Source: Podocnemis expansa
Taxonomy: Eukaryota; Chordata; Testudines; Podocnemididae
Length of the DNA stretch: 64,000 bases
NCBI GenBank assembly: GCA_007922195.1
Contig: ML682014.1
Span: forward strand, 4,366,631 to 4,430,630
Reading direction: 5' to 3'
Of the stretch, positions 43,601-57,000 are shown in pieces. Position 1 is the first letter of the stretch, and each line of letters opens with the position of its first letter. The translations under genes and the position numbers were made by a program. The notes under the pieces were generated by a model. The model searched no databases and had not been told where the DNA came from. It saw nothing but the letters and a program-made list of their open reading frames with translations.

Positions 43601-46061
43601 TCTGGGCAGAGAAAATACAGTTCCAATTTGAATTCAATAATGTAATTCAATTGAAGTTTCATGCTGACAGCATGAGCCCCAAGAGCACAGTACTTTGTGA
43701 CAACAGCAGAACACGGAGATTGTATGACATCCTATGTGTTCAGCTGGGGACTATATCCTGTTATACAGAAGACAGAGAGAATGATTATTTACAATTTAAC
43801 TTTGATGTGAAGGAGAAGTTTTATCATGTGTCAAGTGCTATATGTGATACTAGAAAAGAATTTATCAAAGGTAACCATGTGGGGCAGGGGAAATTTTCTT
43901 ATAGTTGAAAGATAGTATTTGCATGGATTGCAGAGGTTTATAAGTAACAAATCCACCAAATAGGTTTAGAGACTTATTAGCAGTTTGGATGGGTTTAGAG
44001 TTGATAGAAGGCAGTTATCCCCAAATGTATTTCATAAGAACAGCATATCCAGGGGCTTGGAAAGCTCAGAGTTTATGTTGTTTAACAAACATGTATTTCT
44101 ATCATTTGTAATAGTCTAGGCAATTCACTCCAGAGGACCAGAATTTCCTTAGGAGGATATACCCTGTGCTCTGCTCTTCTGGCCAGCTCTGCTCACCAGA
44201 CACAGAAGTGAGGGTTGTGCCTACCTCCTGCATGCTAGATGGTAGCAGTAACCATGGTGAAAAAAAATCCCATTGACTTCAACAGGATCAGGATTTCACT
44301 ACAAATCTAATTAGTTCTCTGGTTGCTTTCTTTACTGCTATGACCTGGCAAAGATTGCTGTTGATCAAAACAAAGAGAGGAAAGTTAGTTCCAAACTTTA
44401 CTTCCTTCACCTTCGTACAACACTTAAAAAACATTTGCAAGAGTCATCATCATGGACACATGAAAATAGGGTATGAGGATAAATTTTGAAGATGATAGAT
44501 TGTGAACTGCAATGGAAAGTTTCATTCATCTCTAATTCTAATTGAGGAGCCAAGTTCATTTCATGACAATAGTTGACTCATTTTGAATCCAAGCAGACCG
44601 TATAATGATCGCAAACCTATTTTCTCCTCAGATTTGAAATTAGACAAAAATAATGACAAAGTCTTTATACCTAAGTGACTAAATGAAGATCAAGACCTTT
44701 TCGATTTGGTCTTATGTTATATTACTCCTAATTCCGAATTCATACAACAGGAATGCCCAACCATCACATACTATTATGAATCCAATGATTAAAAGACCTA
44801 CTTTCTTACTGATTTCAAAATAGTTAATAAGGCAGGTAATTTCATCATCTGGTCAAGTGAAGGGTGACTTTTTGAACTAGAGATTTAAAGGTTTTAAATT
44901 AATCTCTTTCTTACTGAAATGTTCCAACTTTCCCACTACACTGAAATTTCAAATTAATCAGATCCCAGTATTCTCCTTCTTCTTCTTTTGCAACCATATA
45001 TGTAAAATTCCAAGCAGTTTTAGTCAATACAGATACTAGTCTTTAATGGTAACAATTTAAAATGTATTTAATGCCCTAAGGATGCAGAGGTGCTTAGTGG
45101 CACTCTTATAACATAGACTGTATCTTCAAAAGAACTCAGTCAAGTGCAACTGCATGCAAAATCCATGGAAATATTGACCTACGAGCAATTTAAAAGTATC
45201 CATGGAAAACAGAGATATTTGGATATACAGTTACATGGTTAACAAGCAGTACATTGATTTAAACAAGTAGCTTCTATACTGATAAAGGAAATTGCTAACA
45301 TTCAAAAGGTTACTTTTATGGCTATTGAGACAAAAATGATAATTGTTTAATATTAACGACCCCTTTTTACCTTCAAGCTCCCTTTAAGCTAGAACTATTC
45401 ACAAGGTTTGACTCAGCTTCAAACACACTTCAGACCACTACCTGGTATGAGCCTGGCTTGTAGTTAGAAGCAGAAATATTTACAGCTTTAGCTTGTGCAC
45501 TTTTTTCTGACTCTGGATAGCCATAGATTATTTAAGAATTTGATTGTGCAGCCTTTTCTTGTTAAAATTGGATGAGTTGGTATGTGTTATTCAGAGCAAA
45601 TCACATGTTGTCTAATAGACCCATGTCATATGATTGTCCTCTGAGAATATCCAGTCATGGGTAGGGGTGGCCCTATAGGTAGCCACCCTCAGTTTTGCCT
45701 TCTCAGGGCTCCTCAGGAATAGTTTTCCAACACTTTCTTAGGCTAGTAACAGCTACATCACAGAGTCGCTTATTAATTCAGATCTCTCAAATCACAAAAT
45801 AAAATTTAGTACTGTAAATCAAAATATTTGGGCTCTGCCATCTTCTGCAAATCCAGGCTCTTCATCTGTTCCCAGTCATCCTTCAAAAAAAAAGTAAATC
45901 AAAATGTCTGATCGCCCTGGGCTTAATAAATGTCTTAATAAAATACATCCCCTTGGGTTCTTTCTCAGCATCTTTCCCCTTGTATGAGACTGTGACCATC
46001 TGGCTGAAGACTTGGGCCTTCCTTCTAGGAGTTTTTTCTCTGCTGCAGGAACTTCTAAAGA
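40606..46061. other. Non-coding DNA with one MIR-like fragment
   Basis: The stretch 43120-43230 (AGTGCCTGGAGTAGAAAATTTGG, CTTGCCTTTGCGACTG, AAGCAAGTTACAAA) resembles forward MIR. A 114-codon frame at 43564-43908 has no recognisable domain. 44260-44300 includes the CCCATTGACTTCAACAGGATCAGG type of old repeat. Nothing else recognised. Confidence 0.45.
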
Positions 46062-46160
46062 ACAAAGAAGTAAGGAGTCCTGTGGCACTTAAAGACTAAC
46101 AAATTTATTTATAGCATGAGTTTTGGTGGGAGAAAATCCCATTTCGTCAAATGCTTCCTG
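46062..46160 (+). mobile_element. Foldback repeat, copy E (half)
   Basis: Arm only: AAGGAGTCCTGTGGCACTTAAAGACTAACAAATTTATTTATAGC then GGGAGAAAATCCCATTTCGTCA (abridged words). The head and inverse arm are lacking. Confidence 0.75.
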
Positions 46161-46774
46161 CACCTTATTTGACACCCTTCTCCTGAAGCTTCTTCTGGCT
46201 CTGTATGAACAACACGTCCTTCAGCTACAATTGAGTAAATAAATGGACTGCTTACTGAATTGAGCTAGTAAGCAGGGATGACTGGCCCCTGGACTTTACA
46301 AGGTTATGTCACCTCTTATAGTGTACCAGTCACATTTCTTTTTCTGTCAGACCTATAGACCAATGCAAACAAATGCAGAGCTCCTGACTCTCATCACTGC
46401 ATGACTTAATTTTGCATAAACTAGTATTGTTTTAATCCAAACCTTTTCAAACTTTAAGGCTGGCACAGCCAACATGAGTTCTAACATTCGTAGCTGAGGG
46501 TACAAGAATTCAAATCAAAACAGATTGGCTAAATTTAGAGGGTGCAGCAATCCAAATTCAATTCAAGTTTAAATTACTAGAAATGGAAACATTTGTAAGT
46601 ATTTTAAGATACCCTTACTCAGCATTGTGACTGAAGTCTCTTAACCTTTCAAGGAAAGCACATTCCCTGTCTGAGGCTTAACAGTTATGCTAGAAGATGT
46701 AGCAATGAAACCTAGGCCATCATGTACATAATATTGTCCTTAGACATGTCAAATGAGCAGTAAATATTAATAGA

Positions 46775-47105
46775 TTCGAAAGCCACAAGGAATTACTGCA
46801 ATCATCTAATCTGACCTACTGTAATACCCAGGCTATAGAGCACCCAAACACGATCCCTAGGACATATCGTTTAGAAAATATCCGATCTTGGTTTAAAGAT
46901 TGGCAGTGATGGAGAAAATATGCCACCTCCCTTGATAAATTGTTCCAATGGTTAATTACTCTCAATCCAGTCTGAATTTGCCTACCTTCAACTTACAGCC
47001 GTTGAAACAGGTTACAGGTTTCTCTGCTACACTGCAAGTCTGTTATTAAATATTTGTTTCCCCTGTTGACGCTTACAGGCTGTAATCAAGTTTCTCCTTA
47101 ACATT
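46775..47105 (-). mobile_element. Old CR1 LINE 3' fragment
   Basis: Starts TAGATTCGAAAGCCACAAGG..TACTGCAATCATCTAATCTGACC and continues with GATAAATTGTTCCAATGGTTAATTACTCTCA, CAACTTACAGCCGTTG and GCTGTAATCAAGTTTCTCC: the reverse of a CR1 3' region, parallel to 16072-16425. Confidence 0.8.
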
Positions 47106-47619
47106 CTATTATGGGGGCTTCTGAGGCAAAGATGTAGAAAAAATAGGTTTATGCATTTGAAACTCCTAAGAAATACAGATGCATTCAAAGCTGCGATGAA
47201 ACAAGGGCAATAACTGTTTATGTTGTTTCAGTGTTTACATAGTGGCCTAGTGATGAAACAAAAGTAATTTGTACATTACAGCAATGTAGAAACCGAGAAG
47301 CTCTAGGCCTTGTTATTCACCTATAGTGGAGGAGGATTAGAAGAAGTCTTTGTGGCAGTAGCATTCTGCACGACTTGCTGAAAATGTGAATGAACAGGCC
47401 AGGGGGCAGAAATTCTCTAACATTTTCTGGCCATTCTCCACTGGCTATATCAGGAACAAAAAAACTGATGGGTAAAGCAACTAAGGAGACGCTAGTTGAG
47501 GACTAGACTAGTGATACTCTGTATGTTCACATCTAAATACCATATCAGATGAACATTATCCAAAATATTATTTAGCTAGTCAAATTCTTACTTGCATTTA
47601 AAACAAGTTATTATTTAAG

Positions 47620-47848
47620 CCTGCACTACAGTGCCGGTAGCTTACATATCTCCCATTGACCTATAACTTTGATTTACTGAGACATCGCTACTGGGCTGTG
47701 CTGATGGAAACGCATCTGGTCCAGACAGCCTGCTTCTTACAGTGTTGACTGGATAGCATTTCCAGGATCAACTGAGTGGGTCTGCACTGCCGCTCAATCC
47801 TGTGGCATTGATCCAGGACTACTGCCACGGCACTGTAGATGTACCCTT
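47620..47848. mobile_element. Inverted-repeat element related to 22460
   Basis: Left CTGCACTACAGTGCCGGTAG is inverse to right CTACTGCCACGGCACTGTAG. The interior contains the hairpin GTTGACTGG..CCAGGATCAAC (47742-47770) and ATTGATCCAGGA, both echoed in 22460-22775. No coding capacity. Confidence 0.6.
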
Positions 47849-48129
47849 AGTTTCAGTTTTGACTCAGAGGCTTTGTCAGACTCTTGGTGCCACTGCAGTT
47901 TCTATTAAAACAGACAAACTAAACATAAGCCCAAATGATAGTCAAACATCTGAAAAGAAAACAAAAGAGGAAAAGAATGACTCTAAAAAGCATAAGTGTA
48001 TAAAAGCACATTGTAGCAAAATGTCCTTAGACAGTCACAGCAACAACATTTCATTTTAGTTTCCTTGAGAGAATGAGATGACATCCTTAAAACTGGGAGA
48101 ACCACAGTTGGAGTCTGACTTTCACTTGA

Positions 48130-48190
48130 TAGAAACTGGCATAGCTCCATTGAATTTATTGGGCTCTGCTGAGGATTTGGCCCTTTATTT
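48130..48190. repeat. Common old sauropsid repeat fragment
   Basis: AACTGGCATAGCTCCATTGAATTTATTGGGCTC..GCTGAGGATTTGGCCC matches a frequent unclassified old repeat of reptile and bird DNA; similar fragments occur at 32252 and 60390. Confidence 0.5.
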
Positions 48191-51100
48191 CCAGACAGAC
48201 AACTGTAAAATATCAGCTGCTCAAGAACAAGTGATCAAAATTTTTCTGCCTCAGCCTGGATGATGGGGAATGTTTATGTGCAATAAAAGCCTTCAAAATG
48301 CATTATCGTCATGTACAGCTTCTGTGCTACACACGTATTTTACCTTATGAGTCACAGTGAGTTCTGGCTGCATTACAATGCTTTGCTAAATTGGACTCCT
48401 ATTTGGTTAAAAATTAGAGCATAATCAGTTCTTATTCTATGTTTGTTTCTAATTTCTATAATACTGCCTTGATTTCATAAGCCTATAGGAGATGTTTTGC
48501 CTTTCTCTTTTAATGTCACCCTATTTCTTCTTTGTTATTTCTGAAGAAGATGATCATGTAAGACACTGGAACAAGAAAAAATACCTCACACTGGTGCCTT
48601 GCACATGCCAGCTGTACCCCCTACCCAATGCTTCCCTTGCAACAGTCTGATTTCACAAAAAAAAAAAAGGTGTTTATCTGGAGAATAAATAAATAAATAA
48701 ATTAAATAAAGGGAAGAGGGAAGATCATGCAAGGCTTAAAATACCATCACTAATCTGACAGTTTTAGACCAGCATTCTGGGAATTTGCATATATCCTATT
48801 AAAGCTAATTGCACACCATTTTTGAATTTAGATGTTGACAGTTAATTTACAGGGGTCAATCATATATTTTTCTAAATGAAGGTTTCTTATAATTGTACCT
48901 CAGAAACTGACATCTGAAGTCTACTGATAGGCAAAGATGAGCATTTGCTTCAAGAAAATATCAAAAGATGGCATTCCATAAGCAAAAATACTCAAAAAAG
49001 GCTTGTCTATTTTTGGACCATCAGCAGCATGTCAAAGTTTCAAATAGGAAATTCAATTAGAACAGGTTTGACTAAGTATTATAAACTAGCATGTGCTCAA
49101 TACATTGCACAAGCACAGTTCATTAAATGGCAAGCATTTCTGTGTTTGTCTTTTAGAAAACACAATCAATTATTTTGTCTTCATGGAGGAGTCAGACTAA
49201 ATTAAATTTCACTCACATTGACCAAATGAAAACTAAGCCTGGATTTTACACTATCTCAAAATAAGGAATGATGAGGAATCAAGAATGTTTCAAAGCTGAA
49301 AATAATCTTTTTAATTGATAACTCCATGCCAAAGAAACGTCTCAACTTATGTTTGCCCGTAACTTCTTAAAGGTCATGTGACCCACAAAGTGTGTGTGTG
49401 TGTGGGGGGGAATTCAGTATCAGAGAAATCTTATAAGCCCCTCTGACATGAAAAACATGACTGCTGCATTGACCAATCTGTATTCTTCTTAGGTTTCCAT
49501 CAAAATCTTTAAGGTTTATATTATAGCATTCCTACTGACAGGTGCTATGCAAGCAGCACTATTAAGATCTTCTGGAAATTCCCTTTGTGACTTAATAAGG
49601 AGAGCCATGTACCAGGATTCAAAAGAAGGACACACTGACAAAACAGTTTAGGATAACAAACTCACCAGAAGCCTAATCATTCAACTATTTTTCTGCAGTT
49701 GAAAGAACAAAATGAAAAAGGAGAACATTACTAATGTTGCTAGAGTTTTTATCTGCAAGGATTTAATTAAATAGATTAAATGTTTAGAGAAAACTCTTTG
49801 CTTAATTTATTTTTATTCAGCATCAACCTTTACTGATAAAAATCTGTATTTCTCCTATATTTACACTCTACTTTCCAGGTCTCAAGACTCATTGATAAGA
49901 GAAAGAAAACTGCAGAACAAGTAGAAACCCGTTTGATGGTATTTATACAAACATAATTATTTTAGATGAGGCAGATTGCAGTTTTGTAACACATTTACCT
50001 CTTTCCAGACCTGGAGTGAGCTGTTTGTTAGAGATTTGAATTCTGGCAGAAAAATAAAAGCCCTTCTTGTTAAAATTGTGGTTTTTACCTATGTGCTTTT
50101 AAATAGGAGAGCTACTCTGAAAGATCCGATGGCTTGGTACTAATGTTCACCTGTCAACATCATGGAATAGGAAATAGTTCTGGTTTGGATCTGAGAAAAA
50201 GTAGCCTTCTGTATGTTGTACTTTTGATACCTGTTTATGTGGTTGTTAACCCTATATGTTTTTTTAACAGTAGGACTAATAAAATCCCCCAACAATAACG
50301 TTTACTGCACAGTAACATATTCCCTTTACTATAGAATGTCCTTTACTTAAAAATACCTGCTGTCTTGGACATTAGAGCTTACTGTGGTAAATGGCAGTAA
50401 AAAAAGGTGAATGAACTGTAGATTTTTCTTACACATTTCAAAAGTTCATATAATTTAAGCAAAACTAAACTGTAAAGTGTTTCGAGCAATCTGAGTTTGA
50501 AAGAAGAAGCATAACAAAGAGGACAGTGTAGCATCTAGACAGATCACCATCAAAATAAGTCTTGAGTTGATAGGCAGGTTTAGGCGCTCAAAGGACCTGA
50601 GGAATTCAGAAACTAAAAGAGCCAGAGCCAAATTATGCTCTGAAGTCCAATCTACCTTGCTGGTGCATCCCAGATCTTCATGGTGGTAAGCCTACCTCCA
50701 ATTTTCTACTCCTCCACGGAGCCTGTTGGTGTAGCCAAAACTGGGAGTGACTAACTTTGAATGACACAAGTCTAGGTTGGCCAAGAAATTAAGTTTAGCC
50801 AACATCCTATGAAGCCTCAGACAAAGACTCTCTTTTACTCGCAGCCATAAAATAAAGCTACCGTCTCAAGGAAAAACTTGGAAGGAGGGTGACAGTGCTA
50901 ATGTTGCCCACATTTCCCAGGAGATGAATGCTTCAGCCAACCTATCTAACTCCAGTATATCTGAGTTCAGTGGATTCAAATTTTGCTTTCTGGACCTAAA
51001 AGGATGAATCTTGTCTGACGACAACAAAAATGAATGAAATTTAAGAAGCTGGGAATTGAAATATGAGCTATGTGGTGTTTTGTTCCACACTTTACTTCAG

Positions 51101-51893
51101 GGACATCAGGAATTAAGAGTTACTCCTTTCTTAGCATAGAGTCAATAGAATGACTGGCACTACTTTCATGTCAGTGTAGGGAGCTTATAATTTCTGCACA
51201 AGATCTGATGTATTCAAAAATGAAAACACCTTGATATGGATCTTTGTAGTTTTGATTAATTATTTGTTCTTCTCTTTTCTATTTGTCACAAGTTCCTTTG
51301 TAAGATACAGCATTTCATATAGACCTTAACAAACTGTATTTTTGCACTACCAAGAAAGAGTATCAGGAAGGAGATCAGAAAATAAGATATCATAGTCTGC
51401 TTTTTTCTGGTTTTAAAGGTCAAATTACTCATCACAAATGGCTCAAGGCACTTTCGCAACATTTAAAATACTAAAAATGCTTTGAAATACAGAACAGGTT
51501 GACCAGAAAAAAAAATGTGTGTAAAATAATAGCAACCCACATTCTACAAATCAATCCCTATCCAAAAAAGATGAGAAAAATAGACCAGCCATGTCTTAAA
51601 GTTCAGCAGGTCTGGGCTCTGAGAGAGAAAAAGGGGGGACAACAAAGAGTGAAGAAAGCTCATGAAAAATGCTCTTACTTGAGTCTCCTCCCTTTTGAAA
51701 CCAGAGGTCTGTTAGGTTGAGCTTCATCACTGATCTCAACTGTGGTGGTATCATGTGGGGAGAGTCATGGTTTATGAGTTAGGTAGGTCCCAACAGCCTG
51801 ATCCATAACCTATTTTGGTCCATTAAGTCTTCAATTGCCCCCAACCCATTCAGAGTTTTAAAATACTCAACAATTTAAACACTATCTAGTAGA
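48191..51893. other. Non-coding DNA with simple repeats
   Basis: (AAAT)n near 48685-48710 and a (GT)n-G run at about 49390-49410. No gene or further repeat recognised. Confidence 0.5.
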
Positions 51894-52017
51894 CTATGGG
51901 TTCTCAAACTGTGGGTTGGAACCCCCCAAGGGCATCACAAGCCATTGAGAGAGTGGGGTCACACAAATTCATTTATCATTTTTGGGGGTCATGGTATCAC
52001 AAAGTTTGAGAACTGCT
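51894..52017. mobile_element. Small hAT element
   Basis: Left GGTTCTCAAACTGTGGGTTGGAACCCC; right the inverse AAGTTTGAGAACTGCTT. Flanks CTAGTAGA and TCAGTAGA are a likely duplication with changes at the first bases. The middle includes GGGGTCACAC and GGGGGTCATGG, typical of this miniature group. Confidence 0.75.
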
Positions 52018-52084
52018 TCAGTAGATAATTTGAAGAGCAGATTATGGAATACTTACAAAATGTGCAAACTCTGTGTGGAATGTC

Positions 52085-52165
52085 ATGCTGCTTGAAGTAA
52101 TCTTGTTGGCAGGGATCAAACCTGGAACTTCTGAATCTAAAACTATGCTGACCTACTGACCGAGA
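52085..52165 (-). mobile_element. tRNA-derived SINE head or tRNA-like relic
   Basis: On the minus strand: TCGGTCAGTAGGTCAGC (A-box-like), then ATTCAGAAG, then CCAGGTTTGATCCCTGCC (B-box GGTTTGATCCC). The spacing is tRNA-like, but the acceptor stem does not pair, so a working tRNA is unlikely. Confidence 0.45.
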
Positions 52166-53260
52166 TAAACAAATCAGATATATTAACAAAAGCTGTAGGA
52201 GGCTCATCAATCTGTCTATGCTGTCCAGCCATCCCTACAGGGGGATGGAACAGGACACCAAGCAGGTATAAAATACCATTAAAAAGAGAATCAATCAAAC
52301 CCTCCATTAAGTTAAGCTTCCAAGTGACCTTATCGTGTAGTACCAGATATACTGCATTACTGTAGAGTAATATATTAAGGTGAGAAAACCATAATTGCTC
52401 CAATGCTCTGTTCTGGCCAAGCGCAAATGAAAAATTTACTCTTGGATCCTTCTGCTACCTGGTCATCTTCTAGCAGCAAAAGATCTAACAAGCTCTTTTG
52501 TCAGGTGTGTTTTGAAAAGAAAATCAGACTTCTGCCAACAGTGAGATTTCTTTTAAAAGACAGTGCCAAGACACCATAACTAGACAACTGAATAAAGTTG
52601 ACAAGATCACATCACTCTTTCTCACTGAAAGGTAAGTTCTCTGTTCTTTCTCTCGTACTCAGTCACATTACTCAGTGAATATTATAAAGTGTAAAAGTTA
52701 TGAAAAGTTCACGTTGACTAAAGGAAGAATACAAAGAACTTCAGGCTTCAGACATTTAAGACATTTAGTTTAGCAAAACTGATCAAGGCAGAAACCTGAA
52801 TTTAGCCTGAAATAAGGGGCTAACTGATAGTGATCCAGTGTCACAAGATAAAATGCTACAGGAAACAAGAAAGCTAAAATGCTGACATGCACTCTGTCAG
52901 CAATGGCAAAGCACAAGTTTTTGATATTTTGAGCTATTCTGAAGAAAAAAGTATAATCAGAATTTGCAGATGTGATACTGCAGAAATGCCATAGCAGCTA
53001 ATTATCTAGTTGCATTTTACTCATTAGCATTTATGTCAAAGAGCCTATAGGAGATGGGAACCTCAGTATTACTAGGATATGGAAACTCAGATAAGAGCCC
53101 TTCATGAATATGCATACTTTTCACTGGCTGTCAGTGTAATCTGTTATAAAAATGTTATTTAGCCTATGGGCTGTACACATTGGTTCAAGCCAAACTGATG
53201 AATGTCAAATGGTCGCTCAATCTGTCCTGGGCTTCTCTACCAAGAAACATATACGATAAA
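52166..53260. other. Non-coding DNA, no gene seen
   Basis: Nothing recognised; 52965-53110 is complex sequence that might repay a conservation check. Confidence 0.45.
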
Positions 53261-53472
53261 TTCCAGAGAGGTAGCCATGTTAGTCTGTGTACAGCAAAAA
53301 CAATGAGAGTCGCATGGCACCTTAAAGAGTAACAAGTTTCTTCAGGCATAAGCTTTTGTGGGCTCCAACCCACTTTGTCAGCTGCATCTGATGAAGTGGG
53401 TTGGAGCCCATGAAAGCTTATGCCCAAAGAAATTTCTTACTCTTTCAGGTGCCAAAGGACTCTTGTTGTTTA
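53261..53472. mobile_element. Foldback repeat, copy C (complete, variant)
   Basis: Head AGAGAGGTAGCCATGTTAGTCTGTG, then arm GGCACCTTAAAGAGTAACAAG with AGGCATAAGCTTTTGTGGGC, loop, and inverse arm GCCCATGAAAGCTTATGCC, GGTGCCAAAGGACTC. It differs from copies A and B in the inner arm (GGCTCCAACCCACTT against AAGTGGGTTGGAGCC) and so marks a separate subfamily. Confidence 0.8.
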
Positions 53473-55896
53473 TATGTGTTAAAAGTATTAGTGCTGGATA
53501 TTTTGTACATCTGTTGTTTGTGACATTACAGTGTTTTGGGTAGTGATTTCTGCCTAACAATGCTATTAATGCAGGCAAACATGAGTACTTCAAGCTGGTT
53601 CTCATGTGCACGTTGGGTCTCTCAATCTAATGATAATCAGAATATTTTAATTGATTTAGAAGCAGAACCCTCTGAGAAGCCCTGGTCAAACCAAATATAC
53701 CAACCTCAGCCACATTTTAGCTTAAGCTAAACACAGGCTGTGATAAAGCCAAGAAAAAAAAAAAGTATTGAAAATGGTAGCAGAATGAATGCAATGGAAG
53801 ACCTGGTACCTTACTTTACCAGCTCTGCCCTATACTGATACCATCTTCTAACCATGCTGTCAATACTAAAATTTTCTCCTGCAGCAGCACATTACTGGTA
53901 ACTGTATGAGAAATTATTTCATCTTTGTACAGTTGAATGTAACTTTTGAAAATGTGAAGCAATTTGCAGTTTCTTTTAGCTGTCCTACTTTTTCCATCCA
54001 GTGCCTATTACAGAATTCTGACTTTATCACTAGTAGTTACTATGATGATCTGCAATGTTTTGGGCCTGACAGTCTTCAAAATCCTTAAGTGGGCTATTGC
54101 CTGGAGGTGTATTAACCTCCGATTTTTCAACAGCATGTTATTGTTATAGCTGTTGGGTATTTTGTTGATTTCTTTTTGTGTATCTTTGATCAGTACTGAA
54201 TTTTCATCTTGATCTGGTTGTCATTGTCACCATATTTTCCCCTTTGTCGCACACAGCATTGCAGTCTAATTTGCATGGTTAATACGGTGCTTTTTGAACT
54301 AAGCCAGAATGCATTTAAAATTTTTTTCAGTGAAGAAGGAACATCTTATACATTGTCTTCACCAGCCTTTTACTGCAGAAGGTAATTGGCACCTTGGTTG
54401 AGGAACAATGATTTACGTATAAAGACATGCAATCTGATTTTCAAAACAGATAGGAACATAATTGCATATGCTAAAGACTTTGCATTTTATGCACCTACTC
54501 ACTGAATTTGTGCACACAAACCAGGTAACAGAACGTGCAATTGCCGATGAGACACTTCACTGACCTTCTCCATTCACGTTAACTCAATATGTGCACTTAA
54601 TCTCTCAGTAGAAAAGTTTTGTAGAATTTAGTTCTCAATTCAGCAAACCATCCCATGAAGTTATTGAGCCTACACACCTACCTAAGTGTCGTGTTAGACT
54701 AGAGGTTTAAAATTATTCTATAGCCAAGAAAACATTTTTATTAAATTTTATATGATGGTCTGAAAATCTACAGAACATTATCATTTTCAATAAATTCTAT
54801 AAGACTTTCCCACATGGTCTGTGACAATTGCAGATGTACATTACATACACACAATAGCCTCAATAACTTGCTTTGGGGTGGGAGGGGAGGGAATGAAGCT
54901 CACAATACACTGTGAAGTGTGAAGGGTTCAAGACCATGCATGAAGGAAATAGTAACAAAAGACTAAAGGCCACTCTGATTACTTTACCACAGACTGAATT
55001 GTGTTAGCCCTGTCTTGGTTAGAAAATATAGAAACTCAGAATTAATACCAGTCACTATTCCTCCCTGCATTCATTAAATATTTTATAGGATACACTGGAA
55101 ATTTCCTTATTACTAAACCCAAATGTTTTCAGAATGCAGGTGAGCTATTTTGTCCACAAATTTTAACATATAAATGTCCATTGTGGGTATAAAAGCAAAA
55201 TCACATATATAGTTATTTAATGAGTCAGAACACAAACATCCCCATCCCTCATCAGAGCAATTTTATTTGCCAAGAAGAAACATTTGATAGGCAGGAGGCA
55301 TTCTATTGATTCACTGCTCAAGATAGTCCTTTGATAGTTGATTCCAAGCTTCCTTAAGGTATTGGCACAACTATTGAGCTCTGTGTAGTTAACAAAGCTT
55401 TCACTGTTTTATATCTAGCTCATCCCAAGTGAGTTCAGTGACAGATCTGGAGGCTAGAGAAGTAATGCTTTTGAACATACCATTCTGTTTCTTTCTACTT
55501 TAAAAGCTATTTCAGTGTCTGCTTCACTGATACGATCACTGTGCAACCAAATCACAAAACTAGACCAAAAACATTCAGACAGGACAGAGGAACCTATATC
55601 TGTAGAATATCATGATTGCTCTCTGAACACTTATTTGCTAATTGCCATCTGCACTGCTCCCAAAATATCTCTCAACCTTGTTCCTTATGCTGAGGCAGAT
55701 AAAATAATACATGCTTAAGTATGCATACAACATATCAGCATCTGCTCATTGTGTGATAAAAGTCAAAAGAATTTGCACTTACACTTGTCATAAAACTTTT
55801 CCAAGTTACAGAAGTCTAATAATTTTAAAAATTGCCTGTTACACTCCTCCTGTGAAGTAGGCTTTTGAAACCTGGAGAGAAACATAATGCCAAGAT
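53473..55896. other. Non-coding DNA, no gene seen
   Basis: Short chance frames only; near 54640-54700 a TTCAGCAAACCATCCCATGAAG-type old repeat word. No gene. Confidence 0.5.
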
Positions 55897-55899
55897 TTA

Positions 55900-56341
55900 G
55901 GCTATGTCTACACTGGAAAATTAGTCTGGACTAAGGGATGTTAGTCCAGATGAATTTAGCCCATAGCCACACTAGGCGTTCCCTAGTTCAAACTAAGAAA
56001 TTTATTAGTTTGAACTACGGAATGCCTAGTTCAAACTAATAAGTACCCACACTTAGTCCAGACTTAGGCACTTAGTTTGGACTTTAGTTTGAACTAGGCG
56101 CTATCTGGACTAGGACTAAAGTTTAGTTCAGACTTAAGAAGTCTGACCTAAGATGGTTAGTTTGAACTAACCATGCAATCTAGTTCGAACCAGGCATTAG
56201 TTCGTACTAGAATGCACGGTTAGTTTGAACTTAGAAGTGAGAGATTAGTCTGAACTAACCTTAGGTTAGTTCAAACTAAACTCAAACTTCTTAGTTTGGA
56301 CTACCAAATCTGAACTAAGTTTGCCTGATGTAAATATAGCC
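55900..56341. mobile_element. Palindromic TIR element with TTA duplication
   Basis: Left end GGCTATGTCTACACT, right end the inverse of GGCTATATTTACATC; TTA occurs on both sides (55897-55899 and 56342-56344), consistent with PIF/Harbinger-type insertion. The 440-bp interior holds seven exact AGTTTGAACT or AGTTCAAACT words plus many variants (AGTTTGGACT, AGTCCAGACT), in both orientations. No coding capacity. Confidence 0.8.
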
Positions 56342-56344
56342 TTA

Positions 56345-57000
56345 GATAGAGAGATAGATTCATTGTTCTGTAAGGCCAAAAACAGGCAATACGTTCATAA
56401 AAACTATGAAACTATGCTATATCTTTTTCAGATTTTTAAAACTATTTTTAAACGCATTTATTTCTTAAAAAACAACCTATTTCTTGAACCAGTGATCAAG
56501 AGCTTTCATACACAAAACAACTAAAAATAATAGCCAACTGAGATGGAAGGGTGAAGAAGGGAGGGAGAATTAGGATGAAGAAATGATTTTCCCATGACCC
56601 CACCCTGCCAAATGCATACCCCTAGAGATAGGAGACATATATGAACAATGAACTGTGTTCACTGGCTAAGTAAGGCCTACCCTATGCCTGAGATTCTTTA
56701 TGCTGTATTCTGGCTCTACTTGTGCTATGCTTGCTGGAGTAGGAGAGTTGATTTGCTTTGAGATTCAGGGGAGAAAGGGAAGCATGTCCAGAAATGGGGT
56801 GTGTATTTGTAGAAGGAGTTGAAGAAATACTGGAGGAGGCAGAAACCTGTTGTGACCTCCACAGGGCACGATAAAGAGTTAAATAACCAGATGTCCCAAG
56901 GAGTTTACCTGTGTTGTCAGAGCTCCTAGTCAGCACAAAGAAGAACGTTACAGTTTACAGCACTGGTGCACGAGCAATGACCATCATACTAGGGTTTCAC
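56345..57000. other. Non-coding DNA
   Basis: No gene or repeat recognised. Confidence 0.45.

Noticed and set aside
43564..43908. 114-codon frame, plus strand
   Set aside because: No domain, no flanking splice signals that stand out, and an overlapping short frame on the other strand.
45662..45690. Short GGGTGGC/GCCACCC hairpin
   Set aside because: Too short and isolated to assign to an element or terminator.
52085..52165. Functional tRNA gene
   Set aside because: A- and B-box-like words are present, but the arms do not pair into a cloverleaf; more likely a SINE head.
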